From NCBI GenBank assembly GCA_013368315.1, contig JAACJM010000025.1, positions 558,001 to 622,000 on the forward strand: a stretch of DNA of 64,000 bases, read 5' to 3'. The notes beneath the pieces were generated by a model, which did not search any database, was not told the origin of the DNA, and saw nothing but the letters and a program-made list of their open reading frames with translations. Below, one piece after another: positions 39,201 to 51,665 of the stretch. This DNA is from Tetrapyrgos nigripes (taxonomy: Eukaryota > Basidiomycota > Agaricomycetes > Agaricales > Campanellaceae). A program made the position numbers and the translations under genes. Every line of letters starts with the position of its first letter. Positions within the stretch are counted from its first letter, which is position 1.

Positions 39201-40111
39201 GCCTCCAAGCTTTTCTCAGAACGTCTCTCCTGCACGAAACCCACTGTCGCCAAAATTAGAAGTGCCCTAAGGAGCTATGATGCCCACTCACCGGTCAACA
39301 CAATCAACACCGCTACCGTTATACTGACAGCATCGTCCAAATTCCCCATAATGGCGCTGATTATTGCACTTCCACATAATAGCAGAATCAACGGACTTTC
39401 GTATATCGTCTTCGCAAACTTGATTAGCGCGGGCTCCGGTGCGGACACAGAAAACTCGTTGTACCCGTGCTGCGCTTGTAGATGAGGAATGTCAGAGACG
39501 AGAAGACCAGTTGTTGAGGATGTGCGGAAGTAGGCGGTGGTGTCCTGTATAGCGTAATAAGTCCACTGCATAACAACGTATACAGAACTACACACCTCGA
39601 CCGAAGAATGCGCAAACTTCGCAGAAGCAGTATTCTTCCTATCTTCGTGCTTCAATTGCTCTAACCGTGACTGTGCATCATTTTCTGGATCCTGCTCGAC
39701 CGACGTGGGCTGAGGGTCCCCAGTAATTATCTTTACTATCCTCGACCACAAACCCGACGCTTCTTGCACCAAATCCTCGGGCGAGGTTAATGAGGTTCCT
39801 TCAGAATGTCTCCGCAGGGTTGTACTGTATGCAAAGTGAGAATCTGCATCAGGCGTGGGTCGTAGATGATCATCTGAGTTTAGCATAGGGAAATACGCCG
39901 AGGCAGGAGGTGAAGGCGAGCGTCTGCCATGACCACCAAAGATATGGCCTGAATTATTAATGGAGGGAAGGGAAGAATAGCGGTTTGGATGCATAGTGAA
40001 GGAGGATGCGTTAGAGGAAGATCTTGGAGGGTCGTAGAGGTTGTTGCTGTTTGTCCTCTTCCGTTCTTGCGAGACTCCCAACGAGTTGAACCGAGCGCCG
40101 TGATGTGACAT
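36252..40111 (-). CDS. PMR1: Golgi/secretory-pathway Ca2+/Mn2+ P-type ATPase (PMR1 family, P2A)
   Basis: Pumps Ca2+ and Mn2+ into the Golgi lumen. Eight exons join in frame: 40111-39596, 39544-39292, 39243-39162, 39114-38798, 38745-38045, 37993-37030, 36976-36624, 36560-36252, giving 1,164 residues. Visible in order: disordered N-terminus (about 130 residues, longer than yeast Pmr1); M1/M2 ([16 protein letters not shown]); actuator loop [15 protein letters not shown]4 [19 protein letters not shown]; phosphorylation site [13 protein letters not shown] with catalytic Asp; nucleotide-binding [15 protein letters not shown]; hinge [21 protein letters not shown]6 [18 protein letters not shown] short Ser/Gly insertion lies between [16 protein letters not shown] and VLTGKAID. 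Every catalytic motif is present. It lies 239 bp downstream of COG3 on the same strand. Confidence 0.95.
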
Positions 40112-40350
40112 TCCGCCAGCGAAGTCGAAGACAAATTACCGGTTGCCTGGCTGACGTCCTGTATGACCGTGTCTGCAAGTTGGGTTTAGAGTACACTGTT
40201 ATTTTGACACGTACCGCGGCGTTCAAGTTGTATGCCAACAACCTCCGAGATAAACATGTATTTCCGTTCAACACTTCCGGCGGCAATATACTCGGTACTG
40301 CGTAGTTAAAGACATCGTGGTAAATAAAGCCGAAAGCAACCAAAAGTCCT

Positions 40351-43300
40351 TCACATTTCCCCACATATCTCATCCAGAAACTTCCGCAATGCCCTCTCGT
40401 CCATCACCCTCTCCCTCAATTCACCGACCTCTCCTGCATGTTCATCACCAGGCTTCCATACGCTACCCTTCCACACCATCTCCCTGAACATCCCATAATC
40501 TTCCACTATCCTATCTTGCACATGCTGGACCAGAACCGTCCCCACTGTACGCGCCCGTTCATTCAATCCACCTTCTGCTTCTCGGTCTCCTCCATTCTGT
40601 GCATCACCTGCACTGCCCTGTACGCTCTTCATGTCCTTGCTGCTCTTCCCGCCCACACCACCCAAGTACAACCACACCTTCCTCACACGCGCGCTGAGCT
40701 CCTTCTCGCACCGTTCCCGGAATGCATCATCCAACACACGCAGAAGCTTTGGGTCAGCATATTCCTGCCTCGTTGACTCTGATTTAGGTCCTTGACCAGG
40801 AGGAAGTGATGCTGTGAATCCCGACTTCTCGAATCCTCTCATTCTCTGGACCCATATCATCAATACCTCGCTCAGGTCTTCGTTCATCGAGGAAATGACA
40901 CGTTCGCATGCTTGACGGAGGGACTGATTCATCGTCTAGAATACGAAGCCGTCAAATTCAACACCATGAAAAAGTCAAAAATTCTACTCACCCTTTTCGC
41001 ATTCTCGATGGTTCTCTTCCCATCTACTACCCCTATGCTATCGCCTTCACCAAGGCCCAAGCCCAACGCAGTTAAGAGTGCAGCTGGTCTACCTCCCAAA
41101 ATGGACGATAGAGATATTGGCTCTGAGAGTGAGCCACCAGCTATACTCGAACTTCTTTCCATCCTGACCGATCCTCTACCAGGTATGGCGCCGATAGATC
41201 CCCCAACTCCTGCCTTCTCATACCCCGCATCAATCCCTAATCCAAACCGGTTCGGTACTTCCCTCAACACCAGCAGATGTCTCACCAGGAACAAATGTCC
41301 GTCTAACGGTATTGTAGATTGGAACAACACCTCTGGATCCACCCCACTGGGCCCAACAGAGTTATTCTGAGGTACCGGATTATTTGCTACACCTATGTTG
41401 ACCAGCATGTCTGAGGCAGAAACAAGAGACGTTTGACACAAAAGAATCGCTTCTTCTGCAATGTCTTCAAAGATGGCTGGCTACAAATATCATCATTTGA
41501 TAAATGCAGCAACGATGTAAAGTCAGAAGGCAAACTCACGTTCACAAAGTCATGCAGCTGTTCCAATACCCAGATTGTCCTATTCAACGTTGGATACCAG
41601 GTTTCTCTGTTTTCCATCGATGCCTGAGCCCACAGTTTACTGCTAACACTCGAATTGTCACCACTAAAGCTTGACCATAGCTGTGAAATGCTTTGCTTCT
41701 CCCCTAGCCCATTTGCATTCTGCGTGATAGTCCCTGGTAAGATCGGACAAGTCAGTCAGGCAAGACCCCGCGATAGAGCACCTTAGAGCATTCTCACCTA
41801 GCCCAGAAAGCAGCTTCCATGGATACCCCAGATCACCACCACCCTCTCCACCGACTCTTGGCACATAATGCCTAATATCACTCTGCACCACTGCTTGAGC
41901 CTTGAAAAACAGTCTCGTCTGTGCGTCTTGCAGAATCATTTGCAACAAAGGCGCGATGTGAAGTCTGTGTCTTTGTTTCCTGTGGCTCCTCTGATAGAGT
42001 TGCTGGTCGAAAGAAGGGTCTTCAAGACCATCCACATCCAGATCTGAGACATCCGTGTCGTCTGGGTCGACGTCGAGTACCATGAGCGCTTGTAAGACCG
42101 TGCAGACTTCACAGAGCGCCGATAAACGAGGTTCGTGTAGGATGCGGGGACGAAGGTCGTCGTACAGGTAATCGCACAGGGTTTCCAGATAAGAACTTGA
42201 CGGCATAAAATCAGCAGTCTGCACGGACATCAAACGAAACCACTCACTAGACCTCTTCCTCCCCCTCTATACCTGCACCTTTTCGCTTGCCATTTTCGAC
42301 CACCAAAGTCTCATCATCCTCTTCAGCGTCAATACCCTCTCCAAAAAACTCCACAAACAAATCAAACTCCTCACCACAGATTTCTTTCAAATACGTACAC
42401 CCTGCCCGGGTCAACTCAACTACCTCACTTCCACTTGCACCTCCTCTTGTATCTTTGTTCACTGACACCTCTTTCTCTAACCCGGGATCGGTATTATCCT
42501 TCCCTTCATACTCTCTTGCAACTCCTCGTATCAATGCTCTCACTTCGTTCCGCACAACAGGACCGACGAGAGCTTTGCGTACGCCTAAATAAGCTGTACG
42601 CATTCGCCTAAAAGAGAGTTTAACGTTGAGGGATATGATCTTGCTCGCCTTGTGAGTTCTGCGAGGAGAGGGCGGAGAGAAGGTGTATGATGCGATGAGG
42701 AGTTGGTGTTTGAGTATGTGGTGGAAGAGGAATTTGATGTCAAAGCTCGGAATCGGGTGTACAGAAGATGGTAGGTTGTTTGTGATGATGCAGATGAAGA
42801 CGTTGCCGTGGCCTACATAGAAGAAAATTAGCTGTGAACAAAATTATGAAGGGATGACCCTCTACCGCAATCCTTTTCGACACGTCAGCTTGTAAAGCCC
42901 TTAGGCAGCCCACAAAGTACATTTTGATGAGTGTCATGGCGCGAGTGAGGCATTGGTGGAAACGAAGCAGATAAACGTCGGCTTCTCGATAATGTCGCTG
43001 TATACAAAATCAATATGGGACGCAAGCAAGAGCGCAATAAAACCACATACATGTCCCTCCAAGAATCCGATACACACGTCCACTCTCTCAACCATGTCCA
43101 AAAAGTCTGATTGTAAAGCCAAGTTCTCGCCAAGCAGCGTTCCTGGACGATTAAGCATCCGTGTAGCATGCTCCAGCTCTGTGAAGAACTCGAGTCGGGT
43201 TGACAGTGCATTGGAAAGCGCAAGGAGACCGTCTCGTTCCTGCAAGAGATTTTGGGCCATTTCTTCGACTCTCCTACCACTTTCCTCTACAGCTTTCCAC

Positions 43301-44009
43301 TCATCAATCATCCCTCCTCCGCTTCCTGATGTTGCAGCAACATCTGCATCTCCGTGCTCGTCAGACGTACTAGCTCCAACAGATTTCCTTCTTGCACCTT
43401 TGCCGCCAACTAGGACCTCCACTTCGTCTATCTTGTTTATCAGGGTATCGCAGGTCTCGACTCTTGATTGTACGTCTTCGAGATGTGCACGAAAGTGAGC
43501 ATCCGTGGCATGAGCAGCGCTTCGATCAATTTGCGCGAACCAGTCGTAGAACTGTTGTGGAGTATGTAGAGGATGGATAGGTAATAGGTTCCCTTGCTGA
43601 GGTCTCGCTGATCCAGGACCTAGTCGAGACGAAGGTATTGGAGTTGAGGGACGAGATGTAGGCGTAGCTATGCCTCCTGAACCAGTAGGTGTAAGTGTAC
43701 GCTGTCGTGTGGTATCTGCAAACTATAGACAAGTTCACCAAAGCAAACAAAGTATCAGCAAGGGTTCGTGTGGGTTGTAACCAGGAAGTTAGGTATGACA
43801 CGACACACTTTGTAAGGTAGAGGTATATTCTCCGTCCTATTTTTCACCGCTGCGACACTGCGAGTTTGTAGATCGCCCAAGGGTGCTTTGGACTCCCATT
43901 CTTCAACGGTCAAGTTGGCGATAGGAGTTGGGGCGCCGCCAGTAGCTGATTTAACGGGGGTTTTGATAGAGAGAGGTTGGGGAGTACTACGTCCCAGTCG
44001 ACTGCTCAT
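40351..44009 (-). CDS. COG3: Conserved oligomeric Golgi complex subunit 3 (COG3/Sec34)
   Basis: Subunit of the COG tether that captures retrograde vesicles at the Golgi. Eight exons: 44009-43809, 43722-43051, 42997-42866, 42812-42248, 42195-41798, 41733-41540, 41480-40992, 40935-40351. Family landmarks: FYDWFAQIDRS, coiled-coil AQNLLQERDGLLALSNALST, LEFFTELEHATRMLNRPG, RHYREADVYLLRFHQCLTRA, SYLETLCDYLYDDLRPRILH, DGHLFLVRHLLVLREVPNRF and a C-terminal helical region. Inside exon 4 the conserved reading (HLLYTRFRAL, LRPLLAELTRRARSYPSTLN) runs into a stop after SLLGEC, while the next conserved block (TAYLGVRKALVGPVVRNEV) is in another frame: one base appears missing near 42600. A 150-bp intron (GTACAC to CTTTTAG) would also restore frame but removes the conserved block. 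Confidence 0.88.
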
Positions 44010-44210
44010 CGCAAAGTCGCGTCGACCTCCTTTACCCCGTGACTATCACTATGTCGCAGCCTGAGCCTTTATACAGAGAACGACTTATCTTCTCTGCTTC
44101 CTATATAAAGACTGGTCTCCAGGCTAGCCTGAGCCTGAGCCTCGGACCACTATTTAGTCTCCCATTCATTGAACAAGGAAATCTCTTCTAATTCTACAGA
44201 AAGACATTGC

Positions 44211-45538
44211 TTAGAGTCTAGTACTAGTAGGTGGATAGCTCGTAGCCAATCGTTTCTCCTCCTCCACAAGCGCCATGAGACGAAATGTTTCCGCGTCATC
44301 GAAGCACCAGTCAGTCAGAATAGGATGACCTAGTGCCTCCACCACTCCTGGGGTGATACAACGTTCACATGTCAAAACGGCGGGCCCTGAACAGCTTGAC
44401 TTTGAATCATTTCTTTTCGGTGCGTTGAGCTGAGACTTGAATACGGCATCATCTTGGCAGGTAAAATTCGATCCGGAGAACCAGTCATCAAGGTCGGCCT
44501 TTTGTCCTTTCTGCAAGTCAGGGTTATTCAGTACTCGCATTTTCCAATTTCAGAAGATGACAAACCTCGAAATCCGCCGCATCAAACTCTTCAGCTCTTA
44601 CAGCATGTCCTCGATTTTGTGACACTAACGAATATGATATCGGAAATCCGGAAGGAGCTGTCGGGCACTGTGAGCATTGCAATGATGTGGACGAATTCAG
44701 GTGACTCACATTCTGCTTTGTGGTTCAAAACATCCAAAGCGTCTCTACTTTGCGCTGCATACACCCGCGGAACGGGTGCCACGATGGACACACCTGCTAC
44801 TGCAGATGCTTCGGAATAGTTCTGAGAAGTTGTCACTAATGGCGCGTCATCGTTGTTAATTGGCATATTCTTGAGGGTGCAGTCCACGTCCTCGATCACG
44901 TCTTGAGGCGTCGCCTGCGACGTGTAATGGGTTAGCAGAGAGTGTTTGAAGGAATCAGTAGCGTCTTGATATGGCACAGAGTGTGTCTGAGGAGTCTGAG
45001 GCGTAACTGGCGTGAGTTGAGTGTCTATATGCATGGATTGGGCGGGTATATGCGCAAGTGAATGAATCTGGGCACGGGTATGGACATCATTGTGGACGAG
45101 TGCAGTCTGTGATCGAACGAAAGTGTTTGGAATAGCACTGGAAGAAGTAATACTAGACCAAGCAGCATTCCGGGATTCATGAATCTGGTGAGCGATGGAG
45201 GGGTGCAGATAGCCTGGTTGAGGATACGGATTCTGGCAATGGATTTGGCTGGGATTTTTCGTGTGATGAAGATGAGGCTCGGAAGTGTCGTTATGTACGA
45301 ATATCTGCTTGAGTGTTTGGGCATGACCAGGATGTCGAATGCCAACATCATAAATAGTACTAGAATCGTCGGTCCTTGCACGAGGAGCAGACGCTGCGTT
45401 GGAGTGGAACTGGTAATCAAGCAAAACGTCGTCGTGTGGTCTTTGATCCCGAACATTTTGTCGCTCAGAGTTTTGACTGGTTATGTAGTGAGCCCGGTAG
45501 AAGCCCGATTCTGTGGCCTGACGAAGAGAAGGGTGCAT
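44211..45538 (-). CDS. Unrecognised protein, His/Gln/Ser-rich with a Cys-containing C-terminus
   Basis: I do not recognise this gene. Three exons can be read: a long first exon from ATG 45538 (MHPSLRQATESGFYRAHYIT), rich in His, Gln, Ser and Thr and probably disordered; a short second exon (SPSGFPISYSLVSQNRGHAV) joined through the acceptor GACAG; and a third with a compact end (DLDDWFSGSNFTCQDDAVF, CERCITPGVVEALGHPILTD, MALVEEEKRLATSYPP). Four Cys lie in the last exon, but spacing does not match a zinc finger I know. The open frame continues 5' of the chosen ATG without another ATG, so an upstream exon is possible. Downstream of BTB gene 1 and upstream of COG3, all on the minus strand. Confidence 0.6.
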
Positions 45539-45827
45539 CCCGTTCACGAAGGGAGAGTTATGAACTGAGACAACAATGTGGACCACTTAAGGGCTCGTGA
45601 GGGAGAAGGTCAAAGAGCTCGCCTCATCAGGTGATTCCAAAATCTCACTCAACGCGCTCATCCAATTGCAACGCTCATCCATCCAAAATGCAAAGACACA
45701 ATACTAACACAATACTATGTACAATCAATGACTACGAGCTACACATCAGACTAAAATACACTAAAAAATGCAATCGAAAGCAGTATAGCAAGTTCAGAGC
45801 AATAACGAGGAGCTCTTCATCTACCGC

Positions 45828-47985
45828 CTATAACCCGCTCTCCTTCAGAACATTTGTAATCATAGACCTAACCTTCTGCATGTCCAGATAATCCTCCAGC
45901 TTGTCCATGATACCCTGTTTCATACTGTCAGCCATCAACGTCGTCTGCATACCCAGCAGGCTCTTCTCCTGATCCGTCAAAGGGTCTTTGCTCAGGCAGA
46001 GTTCCGTAAACGCGCCAACGAGCCAGTCAGAGACGCCTTGTTCTCTGGCGATCACAATCCTCTCAACAGGCGACGCGATGTTGAGGATTTCGTCCAAAGC
46101 CAGTCTCTCGATGGATTTCATTTCATACAGCTTTGCAACACGGAGGATCGCACTCCATTCTTCAACTCCTTCAATGCCAAGCTTTCCTGGAGTCCTGTGA
46201 ACGGAACGCCGAAGGTAAGAATGCATATGCCTCTGCGAGAAAGCCACTTTTACTCACTCTGGGTACAAAATCGACAACAGCAGCTCAAAGTCTTTCGGTT
46301 CAACATCGTCCAGCAATATCGGTGTCGTCGGGTGATACGAGTACATTTTGGCTGGCAACACCGTGGACTTTGTCAGGAACAGATATCGATGAACTCGGTA
46401 TATCCTTTGGTTCTTAACCTGCAGAAAGGAAAATATTAGCTCCTTGTAGCAAGACAGGTAATACCATCACTTACCGAGAACATGACGTTCCCATCCTCGA
46501 AATAGTATTTTCCAGGGGGGACGTTTGAGATGCTGTTTTGGTTGAAAACGTTGCCATTGACGTTGTATGCGGGGTAGGTGCCGGTAGTAGCGGCAGTCAC
46601 ATAGCTTGGAGGTGAATTTGGTACAGAACCATCAGGGCAGTGGTATGGGGTTGGCGTGGGTCCGTGGGCTCCAGGACTAGGATGAATACGGGGAGGCAAA
46701 TTGAAATGAGGGGGGTCTCCAGCCCTCAATGGTACCCAAGGAAGTGGAAGTGCTGGTAGGTGGGCCGTCTCATTGGGAACAGTCGACCCTGATCGTGGGC
46801 TGTCTACTACGACGTTGGGTATGACCGGTGGTTCGTTGAGAACATGGTGAGGATGATGCGGAGTGTGTGGTCGAGAAAGCAGCTGTCTGAGCTGGACAGC
46901 AAGTGGTAGAGACATATTTGGGAACGGATGAGGGTTGGTGGGAGGGAGTACGAGGCTCGTGAAAAGTGTAGATTCATTGGAACTGCGACCTGTATGCTGA
47001 AAAGCCAAGGGCCAGGCAGTCGTATCGTGAGCGTAAATTCCATGATGCTGCTGGTCGACATGATGGGGAGTGCCATCAATGTTCAGTCGTCCAGAAGAAC
47101 ATGAAAAGGCACGCGGCCAACTGGGAGGTGGTTCTGGGCCCGAGTCGCCCCACAACCCTGGGCACCATATGGAGCGGTGACGCCTGGAATGGTGGACGGG
47201 ACCGGACTGTCAAACCTGACCTCGCGCTCACGACTGCGAGAAGACGCAGTGCGCGACTGCGTAGTGGAAGAGTCTTGATTAAGAACGGGACTGGGCATCG
47301 CGCTAGAATTCGATGAAGAAAAGACAGACACAGGACTTTCTGTCAAGCGTTCAGATATCTTGAGTCCTGAAAAATTCGGTACATCATCTTCAATGGGATG
47401 TGTACTCATAGTAGCAACGAAGTGTGACGGAGGAAGGTTGGAAGGGAGTGTTTGTGCGGGGAGATCCTTCTGTCCGGACTGAAAGGGTTCAGAAGTTAGA
47501 TGCGCCTCGACACCATGCTGCGAGGCATCTACGGGCTGCAATGTTATCCGAATGGCTGGAGGAACTTCTGCTCGGTAAAAGAGAGACTCAGCGGGTGTGT
47601 TATTCGCGAAATCCTTATTCTGCTTACCAGCCTTAGGGACTGATGAAAAATGAGAATACGATGCGCTCTCCATATGCACGCTATTCGACCTTCTACGATG
47701 CCCCTCTTCAGTTTGTGGCGCATACTGGAAATAGCCTGGTGGTCTTCCTCCATCGTGTGGATGAAAACTTGGGGGATGAGCAATCGGAGTCACCGGTGAA
47801 GCAGTGCTTGGACTGGAACTTGAAGCTGCAGTGGCTCTCTCTTCACCAAACCGGCCAGAAACTTCGGAGCTGGAATGTGAGGTCGGCATCAGGAGTGGCG
47901 CCATGTCAGAATGTATGTGAAGCTGGAAGCCAGGGTGATCGCTTATAGCACCTGAGGTACTCGAGTCAGGACCTTGTGGGGGCAT
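45828..47985 (-). CDS. BTB/POZ-domain protein with long disordered N-terminus, gene 1
   Basis: Start MPPQGPDSSTSGAISDH at 47985. About 450 Pro/Ser/His-rich residues precede a C-terminal BTB domain: KYYFEDGNVMFS, VKNQRIYRVHRYLFLTKSTV, PILLDDVEPKDFELLLSILY, then helices EEWSAILRVAKLYEMKSIER and QGVSDWLVGAFTELCL. BTB domains mediate dimerisation or Cullin-3 binding; agaricomycetes have many such genes of unknown role. The reading frame changes near 47085-47150. This is best explained by a roughly 62-bp intron with a CTGAAC branch site and acceptor GACCAG, so I do not count it as damage. Two later introns are clear (TTCTCG|GTAAGT; CCAGA|GTGAGT). Neighbour of a second BTB gene in the same orientation. 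Confidence 0.8.
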
Positions 47986-48565
47986 TGCAGAAGAGCACCA
48001 CAATCAGGAACAGCAAAATAGCTGTTTTATACGCCTTCGACCATTCTCACGATACACGATTGAGGCGTTAAGCGCCTTTGACCATATCTGGCCTGACTGA
48101 AAATCACGGAGAATGTCCTCATGTCGAAGGGGCGGTTCTGACTCAGTAAGCCTAGCTATTTCAGTCAAAACAGATTCTGGTGCCTTAGCAAGTCGAATGC
48201 GCACCTACCAAGAAACCTGTGCGGGAGAAGAATCGCTCTAGTGGTGATGGTAAGCATTGAACATCAACGGGATACCCAAAAGGGTCAAACAGGTGTTGAA
48301 CAGTGGGCAGTACTTTTCCCTTTCCTGGCCCTTCAATTCGTGCACTAATCGATGAAGCGAGTCAGTGGAAGACCGCCGCCACGCATCACTCAAGAACTAG
48401 GGCATCGGTAGCAGTAGTAATAAATCTCACAGCTATATTGTTACATTCTGGGTACAGAAATAGAAGTCATACAGACCACAAAAATACATCGTTACTCACA
48501 ATTTGGAAGGACGGTTTGCATACAAGTATTGTTCAGTTAAGATTCCGTTCCCAACTCGCTGGCTT
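47986..48565. other. Spacer between the two BTB genes
   Basis: Promoter of BTB gene 1 and 3' end of BTB gene 2. An open stretch of 66 codons (48004-48204, minus) has no ATG start and no signature; not called. Confidence 0.5.
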
Positions 48566-50457
48566 TTACACCTTCAGTTCCGCTTTCGGTCTCCTCAGCT
48601 CATCAGACCTCTCAACGAGATTCTTCACGTTTTCGACAAACTCGGTTCTCATCTTCGTGATGGCAATAACTGCTTCGATCCCCATCTTCTTCCCTTCCTC
48701 CACAGTCAAATAATCCATCCTCGTGCAAAGTTCCATATAGGCTGGCATAAGCCAATCCTTGATGTCGTAGTTGTTTGCTAGCTCGATCTTCTGGGCCGCG
48801 GTGGTGATTGGGTAGAGCTGCTTGATGGCAAGAGTGCGTATCTTCTTCATACCGAAGTCATGAGCAAGTCGCAGGACAGAAGTCCAATCTTTGACACCTT
48901 GGACATCCCATACAGTGAAGTCGCTGTACCAGAAAATCAGGGTCAGCATACATAGAGTGAAGGATGGAGTAAGTAAAGTCTCACCTTGGATAGAAAATGG
49001 ACAGAAGCAACTCAAACTCGCGAGGTTCACAGAAAGGGTTCAAATCGTACGGGTTCAATGGCCACCCCCAGTTCTCGATTTCAGAGGTGAAGAAGGAAGA
49101 CGAGTCCAACACATGTTTATGCACGTTGTAAACAATATCTCGTGCCTAAAAAGAAATCATCAAAAGCTTGTCAAGCAACAATCTCGAGAACACTCACTTG
49201 GAACGTATAGCTTCCATCTTTCAAGTAGAAACGAATGCTGTTCTTTTGGAAGCTGATAGGGTTATATTTCCGGTGAGGCGGTTGAGGGCAACGAGTCATG
49301 TCGGGAGGAACAAGGGGGTAAAATGGATGATGAACCGATGGCGGAGGTTGTGGATAATTGCTGTTAATTGGTTGCTGGTACGCTGGGAACGCTGGTGGTT
49401 GGATTGTTTGGGAATCTGCCAGGATACCATTGGTGCGCCGAGAGGATTGACGTTGAACTGGGATAGTGTCCCATAACGATTGGTAAGAGTCAGCCATATC
49501 TTGGGGAGGGGCAGGCGACTTCACAATAGTCGGGATTCCAGGACGAGAAGAGTGGCTGCTGCTGGATCTAGTGACAGGTTCGATAACAACCGTTTGTGGG
49601 GATTTGGGTACTATCACAGGCGGCGTGGAAGTACGACTGAAAGCTTCAGGTCGTACGACGGTGTAGTTGGGCATGCGTCCAGGTTCATTATCACGCCACG
49701 ACACGGAACGAGTATTTGGGACGAGTGTATGAGCTTGACGGCCACCGGAGGGGAGACCAATGCTCATCGAGGACGGGGGCAAGTTGGGACGTCCTGGGAT
49801 TGGGTACCAGCTCAAATCCCAGCTATTGGCAACTGGAGAAGAGCGGTACTCTACGCGAGCAGCGGTAGTCGTGTCACCCCCGTGTCTTGCTTCGCTAATC
49901 AACGATGGGGTTCGGGAGGGCGACCTTCGGCCCACACTAGCAGGTGGCTTGACCTCAACCTTAGACGTAGAGTCATCAAGCGCTTGAGGGGAGATCGCAC
50001 CAGCTGCCATAGTCGGATAAGCTTGGCGTAGGAATGCGACATTTTGAGTTAATGGAGTAGCGGTCCCGCTCTCTGGCGCGATGAGAGGAGATGATGGTTC
50101 TGTGGCTAGCTCATCAACACGAGCGGGTGGACCTGTGGAAGGGGACACGTCTCGAGGCTTTTCGACAGCGAAAGCTGCTGAAGCTGGCATTGGCGACATT
50201 GGAGGGCCGACAGTGCCTGGACTCGTGCGATCAGAGCTAATCACGCTCGCAGCAGCAGGTGGATAACGCAGTCCAGTTGCCTTTGGACCTTGATTTCCTG
50301 GATTGAGCCCAGCTAGAGGCAAAGGGGGAAAGGTGTAGGACTCGATCATGACACCGTCAGAATCTGGAGTCTGTACGCGGGGCGTAGAAAGAGCGGTCGA
50401 CATTGCGCTAGTATTAGAAGATTGAGGCGGGTAGTAAGAGAGACCAAATTTTGGCAT
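48566..50457 (-). CDS. BTB/POZ-domain protein with long disordered N-terminus, gene 2
   Basis: Paralogue of gene 1 with the same architecture. Start MPKFGLSYYPPQSSNTS at 50457; about 400 Pro/Ser/Thr-rich residues, then the BTB domain KNSIRFYLKDGSYTFQ, ARDIVYNVHKHVLDSSSFFT, CEPREFELLLSIFYPS, followed by KDWTSVLRLAHDFGMKKIRT and DIKDWLMPAYMELCTRMDYL. Three exons, with introns at about 49197-49146 and 48985-48924 falling at the same places in the BTB fold as in gene 1. The tail past the BTB fold is also alignable (EEGKKMGIEAVIAI versus EKSLLGMQTTLMAD), while the N-termini are not. Likely an old tandem duplication. Confidence 0.82.
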
Positions 50458-51124
50458 ACTGGAAGGATGTGGGTTGTGGGTCACTGAAGAAGCTATGAAA
50501 TAGCTGGGGTTGTATGGATCCTTTGAGCGTCTTTTGACCGTCGCAACCGTTCAAGCCTGACTCGGCCTTTCGAGGGCGTTTAACCTATTTCGAAAGCGTG
50601 CATACAATAACAGGGACTCATGACCGAAGGATATGATAACGGCATGATATAGCCCCACTGCTAACGGCGAAATCAGGCGACAGAGCTGTAGAAATGGGCG
50701 TCTAGATGGATGAGATAGAGATAGAATGATACTAACGCTACTACTTACGAAAAAGCCGTCACCGGTTCCCGAGTGAGATACCCACTTGGCACGAAATGCC
50801 CCTGCCACGCATCTGAGTGCGTTGGTGAATCCCGGACAGCCCATCAGTCCATCTTCGCCTTGACATGCTACTTGACAGTTAACCAGTGCTCTCTGAGGTC
50901 TCCATCAGTAAAGTTGAGTGTGATGTTGCGGTGCAGGCTGACAGAAAGAGTGGTATGGAGGACGGGTTAAAACTCCCACCGTAACTTTTACAGCTATTTC
51001 ACTAAATATGCGGAAAGTCCAAATTTTTTTTTTCTCGATCGCCTCAATGCCTTTCGGCTTTCAGAGGACCGCGATACATATAAAGCCTGAGCAGTGTTGG
51101 CTACTCCGATCGCTGCCCTAAACG
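50458..51124. other. Intergenic spacer up to the MITE
   Basis: Promoter side of BTB gene 2. No gene seen. Confidence 0.5.
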
Positions 51125-51132
51125 ATGTGGAG

Positions 51133-51665
51133 TAGTGTTGTAACGGTTCGGCTACGGTCCGCTCCGGCTCGGCTCTTGCCAAAAGCCGAAAAATCGACTC
51201 GACTCCGACTCGAGTCATTTAGAGCCGGTGCAAAATCGCTTATGGCCAGGAGGTTGGGAGAAGGTGTACGGTGTATGGCCTCAAGGATAAATTAAGCTCT
51301 GAAAAAGCATGGCCCAGTCATCGGATAGCATATCTACCTTGTGAGCAAGTAGATATACCATTTCCAGGGAACTCGGGGTTAAATTGCCCATGGGAATATA
51401 CCAAATATAGACAGAGCGAATATTCGCGACGGGTCTTTCAATTGCAAAAGTCCTTCCGACATGCGTCAAAGGCTTAGAAAGTCGTGGCTTATGATAGATT
51501 AGATCCCTCTCGTACTTCAGAGACCATTATGCGCTTCTTTCACTCAATAATTTTCTGCTCATTAATGTCAATTCTAACCGACTCTGAGCTGGAGCCAAGC
51601 CGCGGCTCAAAAACCGGCTCGGCTCGTCGGCTAGCCGGAGTCGAGCCGGACCGCTTACAACACTA
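51133..51665. mobile_element. Non-autonomous hAT-type MITE, 533 bp, with 8-bp target duplication
   Basis: ATGTGGAG is repeated exactly at 51125-51132 and 51666-51673, an 8-bp duplication as made by hAT transposases. The element begins TAGTGTTGTAACGG and ends with the reverse complement of TAGTGTTGTAAGCGG. The subterminal regions are GC-rich imperfect inverted repeats built from CCGGCTC/GAGCCGG and GACTCGAGTC-like units. The AT-richer middle has no transposase. It depends on an hAT element elsewhere. Confidence 0.85.

Noticed and set aside
47083..47155. Frame change in BTB gene 1 as a frameshift
   Set aside because: A normal-length intron with a CTGAAC branch site and CAG acceptor restores the frame, so no damage is claimed.
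48004..48204. 66-codon minus-strand open stretch upstream of BTB gene 1
   Set aside because: No ATG start, no family signature, lies in the promoter of a gene on the same strand.
49480..50031. 183-codon plus-strand open frame
   Set aside because: Shadow of the BTB gene 2 N-terminal exon; Arg/Gly-rich composition arises from the opposite strand's Pro/Ser codons.
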